64,000 bases of DNA, from contig NZ_JALXXL010000004.1 in the NCBI RefSeq assembly GCF_025152525.1, positions 62,001 through 126,000 of the forward strand, given 5' to 3'. Under the pieces are notes generated by a model. That model was not told the DNA's origin and did not search any database. It worked only from the letters and a program-made list of their open reading frames with translations. The translations under genes were made by a program, and so were the position numbers. The DNA comes from Corynebacterium sp. p3-SID1056. Its GTDB lineage: Bacteria > Actinomycetota > Actinomycetes > Mycobacteriales > Mycobacteriaceae. Below, piece by piece: positions 28,925-40,190 of this stretch (position 1 is the stretch's first letter; each line of letters opens with the position of its first letter).

Positions 28925-29620
28925 TCATACCTCGGGATGAGTGAGCAGATCGGCGCGGTCGACAAGGCTGGTGCGGTAGGCAAAGAGTGCCGCGTGGACG
29001 CGGTCGCGCGAGTGCGTCTTCGCCAGGATTCGTCCCACATGTGTCTTTACGGTGGGCATGGAGATGAACATGCGCTCGGCGATCTCCGCGTTGGACCAGC
29101 CGCGACCGATCGCGACCAGGACTTCGCGCTCGCGGGCGGTGAGCTCGTCTAGCGCGAGGCGGTCCTCTTTCGGGATGGTGTGTGCTATCTCCGTGTGGTT
29201 GGCCAGCCGGCCGATGATGCGTTTGGTGGCGCGTGGGGAGATGACGGCGTCGCCGGCGGCGACGGTGCGGATTGCGTCGAGAAGCGCTTCGGGCTCGGCG
29301 TCTTTGAGGAGGAATCCGCTCGCGCCGGCGGTGAGCGCGTTGACCACGTAGTCCTCGTCGTCGAATGTGGTGAGGATGACCACCTTGGCCGCGGGGAAGC
29401 GGCGGGCATACTCGGCGGTGGCGGTGATGCCGTCGAGCACCGGCATCTGCACGTCCATGAGCACGAGGTCGACCGGGCGCTGCGCGTGTTGTTCGAGCGC
29501 CTCGGCACCGTTGGCAGCCAGCCACTCCACAGACAGATCCGGCTGAGAGTCGATCACACGCTGGATCCCGTGGAGGAACAACGCCTGGTCATCGACGATA
29601 CCGACGTGGATTGTGCTCAT
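28925..29620 (-). CDS. NarL/LuxR-family response regulator
   Basis: 231 residues. The receiver domain has the acidic pocket (VDDQ at 9-12), phospho-acceptor Asp56 in LMDVQMP and Lys106 in LLKDA. The C-terminal LuxR helix-turn-helix (LTAREREVLVAIGRGWSNAEIAERMFISMPTVKTHVGRIL) begins near residue 165. Its start overlaps the kinase stop (ATGA). It probably activates the ABC export genes directly downstream. Confidence 0.94.
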   Translation of the reverse strand: MSTIHVGIVDDQALFLHGIQRVIDSQPDLSVEWLAANGAEALEQHAQRPVDLVLMDVQMPVLDGITATAEYARRFPAAKVVILTTFDDEDYVVNALTAGASGFLLKDAEPEALLDAIRTVAAGDAVISPRATKRIIGRLANHTEIAHTIPKEDRLALDELTAREREVLVAIGRGWSNAEIAERMFISMPTVKTHVGRILAKTHSRDRVHAALFAYRTSLVDRADLLTHPEV

Positions 29621-30765
29621 TTCTGCTCCATCGTGTCGGGTGCGGGGTAGGGGACGCGCAGCGCAGTGGTCCAGCGCTGCGGGCCGCTCGGTCCCGCTTG
29701 CACCGACCCGCCGATGAGCGAGGCGCGCTCGCGCATCCCCCGCAGCCCGTGGCCCGCGTGTGTCGCTGGCTTGCCGGAGACGGGGTTGTCCACGGTGACC
29801 ACCAGCGCGTCACTGTGCCACGCTACATCGAGCGTGGCGGTGCCGTCGCCGTGCTTGAGCGCATTCGTGAGCGCCTCCTGCACCACGCGACTCACAGCAA
29901 GGGAGGTGGCCAGCGGCAGCTGCGCCGGGGCCGTGCCGGTGACCGTGTACTCCACTTCGAGGCCACCAAGCTGGCTCGTGCGGACGAGCTCGTCGAGATC
30001 AAGCGAGGAAGGCGAAGGCTCGACCGGCCGCGACTCGGGCGCACGCAACAGCGCGACGACCTCACGCATCTGGGTCAGCGACTCCCGGCCGACCTCGCCG
30101 ATGGTGCGCAGCGCCTCGTCCTTGGCCGCTGGCTCGCCGTAACGCCCGCCGTCGGCTTGCGCGACGATGACAGCAAGGGAGTGAGTGACTACGTCGTGGA
30201 TCTCGCGGGCAAGAAACGCCCGCTGCTCGGCCATCGTGCGCTCGAACTCAGCTTGTTGTTGCTGCAGCGCGTGCTCGATCTCGCGTGTTGCAGCTTCCTC
30301 CGCCCGGCGACGCAATTCACCCAGGAGTCCGGCAGAGACGAGTAGCGTGGCGCTCCACGCGAGGTAGGGGAGGCGCTCGTCGAGAGGCAGGCTCCGCAAT
30401 GCTGGCGAGACGAGCGAAAGCGCGAGAATATCGCCCGCGACGAGCGCTGCAGCCATGGCGTCACGCACCCCGGGGCGCACATTGCGTCGAGTGATGTAGG
30501 CGGCGAACGTCGCCACCACGATCTCGGCGACAGAAAGCATGGGGCTGAAGGCCCTCACCGCCAACAACGCCACCGCGACAAGGACCGTGGACAGCGGCCA
30601 CCGCCAGCGTGCGAAGGGCGCAATAGCCACCCAGGCAACGCACAGCAGTAACGGCCACACGGGGCCCGCGGCACTGATCACCCCGATTAAGGCGCATGCC
30701 ACCAAAATAACGGCGACGCCCACGTCACGCGCGCGCAGCGGCGAGGGAAGGGAAGGAAGCGACAT
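29617..30765 (-). CDS. HisKA_3-type sensor histidine kinase
   Basis: 382 residues from the ATG at 30765. The N-terminal 160 residues form about five to six membrane helices with short loops, so sensing is probably within the membrane. The dimerisation helix has the phospho-acceptor His in FLAREIHDVVTHSLAVIV, and the ATPase domain shows VVQEALTNALKHGDG and GHGLRGMRERASLIGG. An open extension to 30804 lacks a start signal, while 30765 has a -10 hexamer seven bases upstream. Confidence 0.9.
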   Translation of the reverse strand: MSLPSLPSPLRARDVGVAVILVACALIGVISAAGPVWPLLLCVAWVAIAPFARWRWPLSTVLVAVALLAVRAFSPMLSVAEIVVATFAAYITRRNVRPGVRDAMAAALVAGDILALSLVSPALRSLPLDERLPYLAWSATLLVSAGLLGELRRRAEEAATREIEHALQQQQAEFERTMAEQRAFLAREIHDVVTHSLAVIVAQADGGRYGEPAAKDEALRTIGEVGRESLTQMREVVALLRAPESRPVEPSPSSLDLDELVRTSQLGGLEVEYTVTGTAPAQLPLATSLAVSRVVQEALTNALKHGDGTATLDVAWHSDALVVTVDNPVSGKPATHAGHGLRGMRERASLIGGSVQAGPSGPQRWTTALRVPYPAPDTMEQK

Positions 30766-30772
30766 ACGCCTC

Positions 30773-30778
30773 AACCTA
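30773..30778 (-). promoter_or_regulatory. -10 hexamer TAGGTT for the kinase-regulator-ABC operon
   Basis: On the minus strand it ends 7 bases before the ATG at 30765. The intervening GAGGCGT could also act as a weak ribosome binding site. Confidence 0.5.
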
Positions 30779-30862
30779 GCCAAGAGGGACCGCGCACGCG
30801 TCATGCCACAGTATGATCCGGCATGATCCGGTCAGCGCTTTCCTCCGTTCGCACGCGAAGGG

Positions 30863-30868
30863 TACACT
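30863..30868 (+). promoter_or_regulatory. -10 hexamer TACACT for mnmA
   Basis: Ends 8 bases before the ATG at 30877; the bases between (TCCGCCAC type) hold no ribosome binding site. Confidence 0.55.
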
Positions 30869-30876
30869 TCCGCCAC

Positions 30877-31956
30877 ATGCGAGTACTAGCAGCGATGAGT
30901 GGGGGCGTGGACAGCTCAGTGGCGGCTGCGCGCCTGGTAGAGCAGGGCCACGACGTCGTCGGCGTGCACCTCGCGCTGTCCAAAGACGCGCAGCAGACCC
31001 GCGAGTCGGCCCGCGGCTGCTGCTCGCTCGAGGATTCCGCGGACGCGCGCCGGGTGTGCGACAAGCTGGGTATCCCTTTCTACGTGTGGGACTTCTCGGA
31101 TCGCTTCAAAGAAGACGTGATTGATAACTTCGTCTGGTCCTACGAGCACGGCGAGACCCCCAACCCGTGCCTGCGTTGCAACGAGAAGATCAAGTTCGCG
31201 GCGCTGCTCGAACGCGCCGTCACGCTTGGCTTCGACGCCGTTGCCACCGGGCACTACGCAATTATCGACGAGGACGGCAATCTGCGGCGCTCCACCGACC
31301 CCAACAAGGACCAGTCCTACGTCCTCGGCGTGCTCACCCGTGATGAGCTCAACCGCTGCCTCTTCCCGGTCGGCGATACGGAGAAGCCGCAGATCCGGGA
31401 GGAGGCCGCCGCGCACGGCTTTTCGACGGCCACGAAACCGGATTCCTACGACATCTGCTTCATCCCGGACGGCAACACGCAGGCCTTCCTCGGCCGCTCG
31501 ATTGGCATGCGGCCCGGGCTGATCAAGGATCAGGACGGCACGGAGCTCAAGGAGCACGACGGGGCGTTCCAATACACGATCGGCCAGCGCCGCGGGCTGG
31601 ATCTGCGGGTGCCGGCTGCCGACGGCAAGCCGCGTTACGTCACCGACGTCGATACCTCAACCGGCACCGTGACGGTGGGCCCGCGCGAGGCGCTCAAGGT
31701 CCACCAGATCACCGCAGACCGGCTCAAGGTGCTTCACCCAGCCATGGAGGGCGAGTTTGAGGCGAATGTGCAGATTCGGGCGCACGGTGGCGTCGTCAAG
31801 TGCACCGCGCGCATCGACGACGACTCGATGACCCTTGATCTGCACACCCCGCTCGAGGGCGTGGCGCGCGGCCAGGCCGCGGTGCTCTACCTGCCCGACC
31901 CGGACGGGCTTGGCGACATAGTGCTCGGCTCCGGCACGATCTGCGCGACCGCCTAG
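30877..31956 (+). CDS. mnmA: tRNA-specific 2-thiouridylase MnmA
   Basis: Adds sulfur to U34 of tRNA-Glu, -Gln and -Lys. 359 residues. The ATP pyrophosphatase loop [11 protein letters not shown] opens the protein; catalytic Cys98 ([12 protein letters not shown]) and Cys194 (YDICFIPDG) form the disulfide/persulfide pair. The ATG at 30877 is chosen because [14 protein letters not shown] is the family N-terminus and the -10 hexamer fits it. Its stop interlocks with the stop of the convergent PH gene (CTAG, 31953-31956). Confidence 0.96.
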   Translation: MRVLAAMSGGVDSSVAAARLVEQGHDVVGVHLALSKDAQQTRESARGCCSLEDSADARRVCDKLGIPFYVWDFSDRFKEDVIDNFVWSYEHGETPNPCLRCNEKIKFAALLERAVTLGFDAVATGHYAIIDEDGNLRRSTDPNKDQSYVLGVLTRDELNRCLFPVGDTEKPQIREEAAAHGFSTATKPDSYDICFIPDGNTQAFLGRSIGMRPGLIKDQDGTELKEHDGAFQYTIGQRRGLDLRVPAADGKPRYVTDVDTSTGTVTVGPREALKVHQITADRLKVLHPAMEGEFEANVQIRAHGGVVKCTARIDDDSMTLDLHTPLEGVARGQAAVLYLPDPDGLGDIVLGSGTICATA

Positions 31957-32327
31957 GAGACGCCGAACACGCAGGAGGCGATCAAGCGGTCGATGCCGCG
32001 GATATCGATCTCCTTGCCCAGGTTGATCTTGAAGTGGCCGACGTTGGTCCACAGCTCAAGCTCTGCGTTCCAGTCGAGCATCCTGCCGGCGTTTTCGGTC
32101 GACCACATGGTCACCGCTTTGAAGGGGATGGAATACATCTCGACCTTCTTGCCTGTCATGCCCTGCGCGTCGCGGATAATCAGGCGCTTGGTGGTAAACA
32201 CGGCCGCGTCGCGGATTGTTTTGAACGCTTGGATCGGCTGTTCGCCGTGGGCGAGGATGTCCTGAATGTCGCTGGGGACAGGGCAGGGGGAGATGAAGGT
32301 CCAGCCCGTGAATTGTTCGAGAGCCAT
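31953..32327 (-). CDS. PH-domain-like protein
   Basis: 124 residues from the ATG at 32327 ([11 protein letters not shown]). The beta-rich pattern with [39 protein letters not shown] matches bacterial PH domains of the YvbH/bPH family, which form ring oligomers of unknown function. Alternatively it starts at 32333, but the -10 hexamer would then touch the start codon. The stop shares CTAG with the mnmA stop. Confidence 0.82.
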   Translation of the reverse strand: MALEQFTGWTFISPCPVPSDIQDILAHGEQPIQAFKTIRDAAVFTTKRLIIRDAQGMTGKKVEMYSIPFKAVTMWSTENAGRMLDWNAELELWTNVGHFKINLGKEIDIRGIDRLIASCVFGVS

Positions 32328-32333
32328 GCGCAT

Positions 32334-32339
32334 AGCTTA
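32334..32339 (-). promoter_or_regulatory. -10 hexamer TAAGCT for the PH gene
   Basis: On the minus strand it ends 6 bases before the ATG at 32327. Confidence 0.45.
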
Positions 32340-32351
32340 ACCGCACGTCCG

Positions 32352-32357
32352 TATCAT
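32352..32357 (+). promoter_or_regulatory. -10 hexamer TATCAT for the MetE-like gene
   Basis: Ends 7 bases before the GTG at 32365. The divergent PH gene hexamer is only 12 bases away, so the two promoters lie back to back. Confidence 0.5.
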
Positions 32358-32364
32358 CGGTGCC

Positions 32365-33216
32365 GTGAATGCAACTGCTTTTGGGCTTGGGCCCTTGCCC
32401 GGCACAGACCTCGCGCAGGCCGCCGACGTGGTGCGCTCCGAGTCGCCCCTGCCGCACATCCCGCAGCTGCCGGAGCGCGGCGTGGGCTCGGACGCGATCG
32501 GTCGCACGGCCGCGCTGTTGGAAATCCCGATCGCGCCCGGGCCCCGAGGTTGGCGCGTCGCAGCCCGCAAACGCGCCGACGCCGACCGCATGGCCCGCGA
32601 CCTGGACGTGCTCGAGGAGGCGTGGCACGGCAAAGCGGATGCAGTCAAGGTGCAGCTGGTCGGCCCGTTTACGCTTGCCGCCGAGGTGGAGATGCCCAAC
32701 GGGCACCGCATGATCACCGACGACGGCGCGCTGCGCGATCTCACCGACGCGCTGCTCGAAGCTTGTGATGAGCACCGCCGCGATGTCGCCTCCCGCTTCG
32801 GTTCAACCGTGCTGCAGCTTGACGAGCCGCTGCTGCCGGAAGTCACCGCAGGCACGCTTGAAGGCACGACCGATTACGAGACCATCCGCGCCATCCCCGA
32901 GCCGCAGGAAACCTTGCAGCGCTTCGGGGAGCACCTATTGCACACGCCGCAGCTTCTCGACGACACCCCGTGGCTCACCGTCGACCCCCGCGCTTGCGAC
33001 AAGGACGCGCTGGCTCGCCTGCTGGATCAGGGCAGCCGCATCGCGATCCCGACGATGGCACCGCGCGAGCTCTACCGCGTCTTTGATGAGCTACAGATTG
33101 ATCCGGCGCGCACCACTATCGACGTGTACGCGGAGCCAGCCGCCACGCTTGTGGACACCGCGGCGAACTACCGCGCCGCCCGCGAGATGGCGGAAGAACT
33201 TAGCGCGGAGCTTTAG
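32365..33216 (+). CDS. MetE-like (cobalamin-independent methionine synthase-type) protein, short form
   Basis: 283 residues, far shorter than full MetE (about 750) and corresponding to a single UROD/MetE-like barrel. The motif VLQLDEPLLPEV matches the substrate-side DEP motif of MetE, and the N-terminus FGLGPLPGTDLAQAADVV resembles the same superfamily. A complete set of MetE zinc ligands is not evident. Related short proteins are common in actinobacteria and of unknown function; methionine synthesis should not be assumed. Confidence 0.75.
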   Translation: MNATAFGLGPLPGTDLAQAADVVRSESPLPHIPQLPERGVGSDAIGRTAALLEIPIAPGPRGWRVAARKRADADRMARDLDVLEEAWHGKADAVKVQLVGPFTLAAEVEMPNGHRMITDDGALRDLTDALLEACDEHRRDVASRFGSTVLQLDEPLLPEVTAGTLEGTTDYETIRAIPEPQETLQRFGEHLLHTPQLLDDTPWLTVDPRACDKDALARLLDQGSRIAIPTMAPRELYRVFDELQIDPARTTIDVYAEPAATLVDTAANYRAAREMAEELSAEL

Positions 33217-33887
33217 CCCACCATCGGCCAGCCCATACTCACGGTGGAGGCATCGCGCCCGCGCGACTCCAGCCACTTCTTCAAATCCGTCTGGATGCGG
33301 TAGTTTTCCACGGCCTGGTACTCCATGAGCTCGTCGGTGTCCATCTCCGCGAGCTCCGGCCACACCTTGCGCACCTGCTTCCAGGCGATGCGCGCCGCGG
33401 CCATCGCGTCCGAGGTGGCCTCGTGCGCGTTGTCGAGCCGCACCCCGTAATGCTCGCACAGCGCGCCCAGGTTGCGCTTGCCCTTGCGGTATCGGTCGCG
33501 CGCCCGGTCGATGAGCAGCGGGTCGAACACCGGACCGGTGACGGTGAAATCACCAGTCAGCGCGCGCAGCACGCTCAAGTCGTATGGGGCGTTAAACACG
33601 ATGAGTGTGAGCCCGTCCTCCCAGCCCTGTTTGATCGCGTTCACCGTCTCGCGCAGCACCTCGTCGTGGTCGCGGCCCTCAGCGCGCGCCTTTTCCGTGC
33701 TGATCCCGTGGACCGCGGCGGCCGCTTCGGGGATCTCCACGCCGGGGTCTGCCAGGGTCTCGTTGGCGGTGACCTCGCGCCCGTCGATACGCACGAGCGC
33801 GGAGGTGACAATGCGGGCCTCGCGCGGGTTGACCGAGGTAGTTTCCAGGTCGAAGGAGAGCATGCGGGACGCGTCGAAGAAAGCCAT
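33213..33887 (-). CDS. DnaQ-like 3'-5' exonuclease
   Basis: 224 residues with a DEDDh exonuclease fold: FDLETTSVNP supplies the first Asp and Glu, FNAPYDLSVL the next Asp, and HEATSDAMAA the His-Asp pair. A polymerase domain is absent, so it is a stand-alone exonuclease acting on DNA or RNA ends. The ATG at 33887 is preceded by a -10 hexamer; the longer open frame has no family similarity. Its stop interlocks with that of the convergent MetE-like gene. Confidence 0.9.
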   Translation of the reverse strand: MAFFDASRMLSFDLETTSVNPREARIVTSALVRIDGREVTANETLADPGVEIPEAAAAVHGISTEKARAEGRDHDEVLRETVNAIKQGWEDGLTLIVFNAPYDLSVLRALTGDFTVTGPVFDPLLIDRARDRYRKGKRNLGALCEHYGVRLDNAHEATSDAMAAARIAWKQVRKVWPELAEMDTDELMEYQAVENYRIQTDLKKWLESRGRDASTVSMGWPMVG

Positions 33888-33893
33888 GACTGC

Positions 33894-33899
33894 ATGATA
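33894..33899 (-). promoter_or_regulatory. -10 hexamer TATCAT for the exonuclease gene
   Basis: On the minus strand it ends 6 bases before the ATG at 33887. Confidence 0.5.
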
Positions 33900-33900
33900 G

Positions 33901-36473
<2,573 letters not shown>

Positions 36474-36494
36474 GCATGTCTTCTTTCGAGAATG

Positions 36495-36740
36495 CTAAAC
36501 ACGCCGAAGTGCCAATCGCCCGGCGGCAACGCCCACAAGCACCGACGCCCACGCTACGATCGCCCACCACAGCAAAATCGGCAGCTCAGCGCTAAAGTCC
36601 AGCGGACTGGTCAGCAACCACACCACAACTGCGGTGAGGACCACGCTGAGCAGCGCGCGCCCGGGGCGCTTCGGTCCCCGCGTAAGTTTGATCGTTTCCC
36701 ACGCCAACAGGGCGATGGAGACAACAATGAACGCGATCAT
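36495..36740 (-). CDS. Small two-helix membrane protein
   Basis: 81 residues with about three hydrophobic segments (IAFIVVSIALLAWETI, ALLSVVLTAVVVWLLTS, ILLWWAIVAWASVLVGVAAG). The start overlaps the stop of the serine hydrolase gene (ATGA) and 21 bases separate it from the regulator gene. No family recognised. Tight coupling suggests a shared task with the hydrolase, for example as a membrane sensor or immunity partner; that is inference. Confidence 0.75.
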   Translation of the reverse strand: MIAFIVVSIALLAWETIKLTRGPKRPGRALLSVVLTAVVVWLLTSPLDFSAELPILLWWAIVAWASVLVGVAAGRLALRRV

Positions 36741-37762
36741 TCTTCCTCCTTAAGCAGTTCGATGCCGATCTCATCGACCCAGGCTTCTGTGTCGCCGGCG
36801 ACGTAGACCGCGCGGTGCGGCTTGTCCGGATCCCACACGAGCATGGTGCGAAAACCGCCGGTCCCGCCGTTGTGGAAGGTGTATTCGTCGAGAGTTGCCC
36901 AGCCGTAGTCGGGTCGGCCGTGCTCGTCGACCCATTCGATGTAGCGCGCCATGTCGGCCGCAGTCGAGCGGATAGCGCCCGCCGGTGCCCAGCCGTTCAT
37001 GTCCCAGGGTTCGGCCGCGCGCCCGTTGCTGGCTAGGCCGCGCCCGAGCTGCTGCTTGTCGACGCCCCCTGGCCCCGCCACGTACGTATTCTTCATCCCC
37101 GGCGGCTCGAGGATCCGAGTGCGCACGAGTTCCTCGTAGGGCGTGTCAGTCGTGCGCGCTAGCAGCTGGCCGAGCAGCGCGTGCCCGTAGTTGGAGTAGG
37201 CTTCCTTGCCACGGTCCTTAAGCTCCATGTCCGGCGCAGCGGCGAGGATGTCTTCGGGGGAGTCGTTGCGGTACGCGTTGCCGCCTTCGGTGAGGTTGGC
37301 CCAGAGAATGTCGCCAATACCAAGCGGGCCCATCGCCTCAAGCCCGGCGGTGTGGTTGAGCAGCTCCTCGATGGTCACTGTATCGATCGGTGCCCCGGAT
37401 TCGTCGAGAATGTCGCCGACGGTGGTGTCGAGAGCGAGCACATCCTCGTCGGTAAGCTGGCGCACCAGCTCCGCGTTGAATGTCTTAGTTACCGAGCCGA
37501 TCTCGAACTCGGTGTGCTCGTCGGCCCCGAGCCCGCCGAAGGTGACCTCGCCTTGGTCGTAGACCAGTGCGGAGAGCGTGTGGTGGCCCGGCTCCGCCCT
37601 GGCTAAGCGTTCGAGGGCGGCGGCAAGCTGCGCATTGCCTGTGTGTTCTTCGGCCAGGGTGATCTGGCGAGGGCCGAAACCCAGCATGAGTGCAGCCGTG
37701 GCGAGCGCCGCGAGTGTGCCGACGCCGAGGGCACCGTATATGGAATTCCGCATGAATTCCAT
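36737..37762 (-). CDS. Class C beta-lactamase-related serine hydrolase (DD-peptidase fold)
   Basis: 341 residues. An N-terminal hydrophobic helix (about 8-30) serves as signal or anchor. The three active-site motifs are present: SVTK (S-x-x-K, in IGSVTKTF), YSN (in AYSNYGHAL) and HNGGTGG in place of K-T-G. Such enzymes act as esterases, D-aminopeptidases or beta-lactamases outside the cytoplasm. The start is 37762 or the in-frame ATG at 37753. First gene of the cassette with the membrane protein and the ArsR regulator. Confidence 0.88.
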   Translation of the reverse strand: MEFMRNSIYGALGVGTLAALATAALMLGFGPRQITLAEEHTGNAQLAAALERLARAEPGHHTLSALVYDQGEVTFGGLGADEHTEFEIGSVTKTFNAELVRQLTDEDVLALDTTVGDILDESGAPIDTVTIEELLNHTAGLEAMGPLGIGDILWANLTEGGNAYRNDSPEDILAAAPDMELKDRGKEAYSNYGHALLGQLLARTTDTPYEELVRTRILEPPGMKNTYVAGPGGVDKQQLGRGLASNGRAAEPWDMNGWAPAGAIRSTAADMARYIEWVDEHGRPDYGWATLDEYTFHNGGTGGFRTMLVWDPDKPHRAVYVAGDTEAWVDEIGIELLKEEE

Positions 37763-37777
37763 AATTCCAGAATTCTA
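37742..37777. promoter_or_regulatory. GAATTC repeat cluster over the promoter and start of the serine hydrolase operon
   Basis: GAATTCC recurs at 37743-37749 and 37754-37760, AATTCC at 37763-37768 and GAATTC at 37770-37775. The block includes the palindrome GGAATTC-N5-GAATTCC (37742-37760) and a minus-strand -10 hexamer TAGAAT (37777-37772). It covers the start codon, so a bound protein would block transcription. Candidate operator of the ArsR-type regulator. Confidence 0.5.
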
Positions 37778-37793
37778 AAATCCAAACAAGGCT

Positions 37794-38477
37794 CTAGCTC
37801 AAGATCGCGCCAATAATGCTGCCGAGGTCTCCGATCTGCGCGACCTCGGAGGCTAAGAAGTCCGGCCCGCCCACGCGTCCGACCACCAGCACCAGGTCGG
37901 TGCTGGGCAGGCGGGTGATCGACAGCGCGGTGTCGAGCAGCCACCAGGCCTCGGGGACCCACGTGTCGGCGTCGGGAAGCAAGATGCGCGCCTCGTCGAC
38001 GTTGGCCATCTCGGGGTGGGACCCGTCGTCCTCCGGCGCGGCCTGTGACGCCGCGACCCTGACCAGACCCTCCTCGGTCTCGCGCAGGGCGACCGCCCAC
38101 GACGAGGTCATCGAGCGCGGGATCGCGCCAACGAGTTCCTCCATGGCGCGCTGCTCGTCGCCGGCGGCGGACACGATGCGTGAGAGCATCTGGATCTGGC
38201 CGCGCCGATCCACGCGCCCGGTAAACGGCCGGATCGAATCGACTTCCGCGCCCTGCACCGAGGCGGCAGCGGTAATCAGCGTGTCCACCATCGTGCCCGT
38301 GGGCAGTTCCACGACGATGTCGTCGGTGACGAAGCCGCCTTCCCCTGACCCCGCCGCAGCCACGGTGTCCACAATGTCCACGGACTGGATATTGGCGTCA
38401 ACCATGCCGAAGGCCTCCGCGAGCTCGCCGAGGCTGCCCGGGACGTCCGGAAGGGAAACGCGAATAAGGTAAGACAT
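37794..38477 (-). CDS. ACT-domain amino-acid-binding protein
   Basis: 227 residues from the ATG at 38477. The N-terminal ACT domain is clear (YLIRVSLPDVPGSLGELAEAFGMVDANIQSVDIVDTV); the remainder contains a GAF-like or degenerate regulatory segment. No catalytic domain, so it probably senses an amino acid and acts on a partner. Orthologs sit between ligA and gatC in other corynebacteria. The longer open frame upstream of 38477 has no similarity. Confidence 0.82.
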   Translation of the reverse strand: MSYLIRVSLPDVPGSLGELAEAFGMVDANIQSVDIVDTVAAAGSGEGGFVTDDIVVELPTGTMVDTLITAAASVQGAEVDSIRPFTGRVDRRGQIQMLSRIVSAAGDEQRAMEELVGAIPRSMTSSWAVALRETEEGLVRVAASQAAPEDDGSHPEMANVDEARILLPDADTWVPEAWWLLDTALSITRLPSTDLVLVVGRVGGPDFLASEVAQIGDLGSIIGAILS

Positions 38478-38484
38478 GCACCCA

Positions 38485-38490
38485 GTTATA
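38485..38490 (-). promoter_or_regulatory. -10-like hexamer TATAAC for the ACT gene
   Basis: On the minus strand it ends 7 bases before the ATG at 38477. The last base is C where the other hexamers have T. Confidence 0.35.
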
Positions 38491-38565
38491 TCAGCCAGCC
38501 CGCACATTCTGGCCAGAAATGCACCGTATGCTGGCGAATCTTTACAGAAGGAAAGGGTTGAACGC

Positions 38566-39806
38566 ATGGACACGAAGAACCTGCCATCCGCACCAACCGC
38601 CGATACCGACCCGCGAGCGTACGGCGACACCCAGCTCGCCGCAGGCCACCGGCTTGTACGCAGCGGCGACGAGGTCGTCGTGCTTGGCAATGCGCAAGCC
38701 CGCGCCGTCGCCGAGGATCCGGCCCACTATTCCTCCGGGGTGTCCCGCTTCATGCAGCTGCCCAACGGCCTCGACGGTGCGCAGCACGAGCAATTTCGCT
38801 CGCTTATCGACGCCTACCTCACCCCCGACGCACTCGAACCCTTCGAACCAGCGTTTCGGAAAGCCGCCCGCAGCGTGGCGGCCGATATTCGCGCCGGCAG
38901 GGCAGAAGGCATCTCACTGAGAGAGCCCGTCGACGCGGTCGCCGACATCGGCGCGCCGTTCGCGGTGCGCGCCATGCTCGCGTGGCTCGGATGGCCGGAG
39001 CAGATGGAAACGCGCCTTATCGAATGGGTAGCGGAAAACAACGCCGCGACCCGCTCCGGCGAGCTTCAGTGCACCGCAGCGGTTGCAGAGGCCTTCGACG
39101 ACATGATCCGCGAAGTCGTCGAGCCCTTGAAGTCGGGTACAAGCAGCGTCACTACAGAAGCGCGTGAAGCGCTTTCCCCGTTGCTGGGCAAAGACCACGC
39201 CTTCCCGGCACCAAGTGTGACCGAGCAACTGGTCAACGACAGAAGCCTCGGTCGCCCCCTCGAATTCGAAGAGCTCGTCTCCATACTGCGTAACTGGACC
39301 GCTGGGGACTTAAGCTCGATGGCGTACTGCATCGGCGTGTTGATCCACGCGCTTGCCGGCAACGAGCCAGTGCGGCGTCGTCTACAAGCCGGGGTATCAC
39401 ACGAAGAGTTCACTGCCATCGCGGATGAGATTCTGCGCCAAGACTCGCCCTTTGTGAGCAACCGGCGCGTGACCACCTGCCCGGTCAACTTAGATGGTGT
39501 GGAACTGGACGAGGGCCAGCGCGTGCGCATTCACTGGACGGCTGCAAACCGCGACCCACAGGCGGTTGGCGATCGGACGCATTCGCACCAGGGGAAAGCG
39601 GCAACACGGGTGCAAACCTTGTTTGGGGCGCGGGCCCGCACGCCTGCCCGGGCAAATACTTGTCGATGCTTGAACTGAAGTGTTTTACCGAAGAACTGCT
39701 CGCTGTGTTTGAGCTGGTGCAGGTCGACGAAGGCGGAGCGCGCCGGGAAACCTACCCGGTCGGTGGCTGGGCCGAGCTACCGACCTACCTTAAAGTGCGG
39801 GAGTAG
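38566..39806 (+). pseudogene. Cytochrome P450 gene disrupted by a one-base deletion
   Basis: The first frame runs from the ATG at 38566 (AAGGAAAGG upstream) and carries the P450 I-helix (NWTAGDLSSMAYCIG) and the ExxR motif (EILR) to about base 39573. There it slips: the same frame goes on as unrelated sequence to a stop near 39678. In the frame starting at 39576 the family reading continues as DAFAPGES, then WGAGPHACPGKYL with the heme-ligand Cys, to the TAG at 39804-39806. Restoring one C in GATCGGAC (GATCCGGAC) joins both parts. As it stands the product lacks the heme ligand and should be inactive. A sequencing error cannot be excluded. Confidence 0.85.
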
Positions 39807-39837
39807 CGGTGCTCGCAGCTACCTCAGCGCAGTGACG

Positions 39838-39843
39838 TAAGAT
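39838..39843 (+). promoter_or_regulatory. Candidate -10 hexamer TAAGAT upstream of gatC
   Basis: Lies 44 bases before the gatC start, followed by a small TGAGT/ACTCA hairpin. This would give a short untranslated leader. Confidence 0.35.
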
Positions 39844-39887
39844 GAGTGTCGTTTTACTCACCACGTACATAAGAGATTGGAACCGTT

Positions 39888-40190
39888 TTGGCTGAGATTT
39901 CCCGCGAGGAGGTCGCCCGCATCGCCCGGCTTGCCCGGATCGCGCTGCAGGACGACGAGCTCGAGCAGATTTCCCAACAGCTCGACCAGATCGTCGACGC
40001 TGTCTCGAAGGTGCAGAGCGTCGACACGGAGGGCGTGGAGCCGATGAGCCACCCGCACTCCATCGAGGCGGGCATGCGCCCGGACGTGGAAAAGAAGACA
40101 CTGACGCAGGCACAGGCGCTCGACCAGGCACCCGAGGTCGAAGAGGAGCGCTTCGTCGTGCCGCAGATCCTGGGGGAGGCTGACGAATAA
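39888..40190 (+). CDS. gatC: Aspartyl/glutamyl-tRNA amidotransferase subunit C
   Basis: 100-residue subunit that clamps GatA to GatB in the amidotransferase that converts Glu-tRNA(Gln) and Asp-tRNA(Asn) to the amides. Typical helical start EISREEVARIARLARIALQDDELEQISQQLDQIVD and tail with ERFVVPQIL. TTG start. The stop TAA is directly followed by the gatA ATG. Confidence 0.94.
   Translation: MAEISREEVARIARLARIALQDDELEQISQQLDQIVDAVSKVQSVDTEGVEPMSHPHSIEAGMRPDVEKKTLTQAQALDQAPEVEEERFVVPQILGEADE

Noticed and set aside
39571..39580. Programmed ribosomal frameshift in the P450 gene
   Set aside because: No slippery sequence, internal Shine-Dalgarno or following hairpin is seen; a one-base deletion of C explains both frames.
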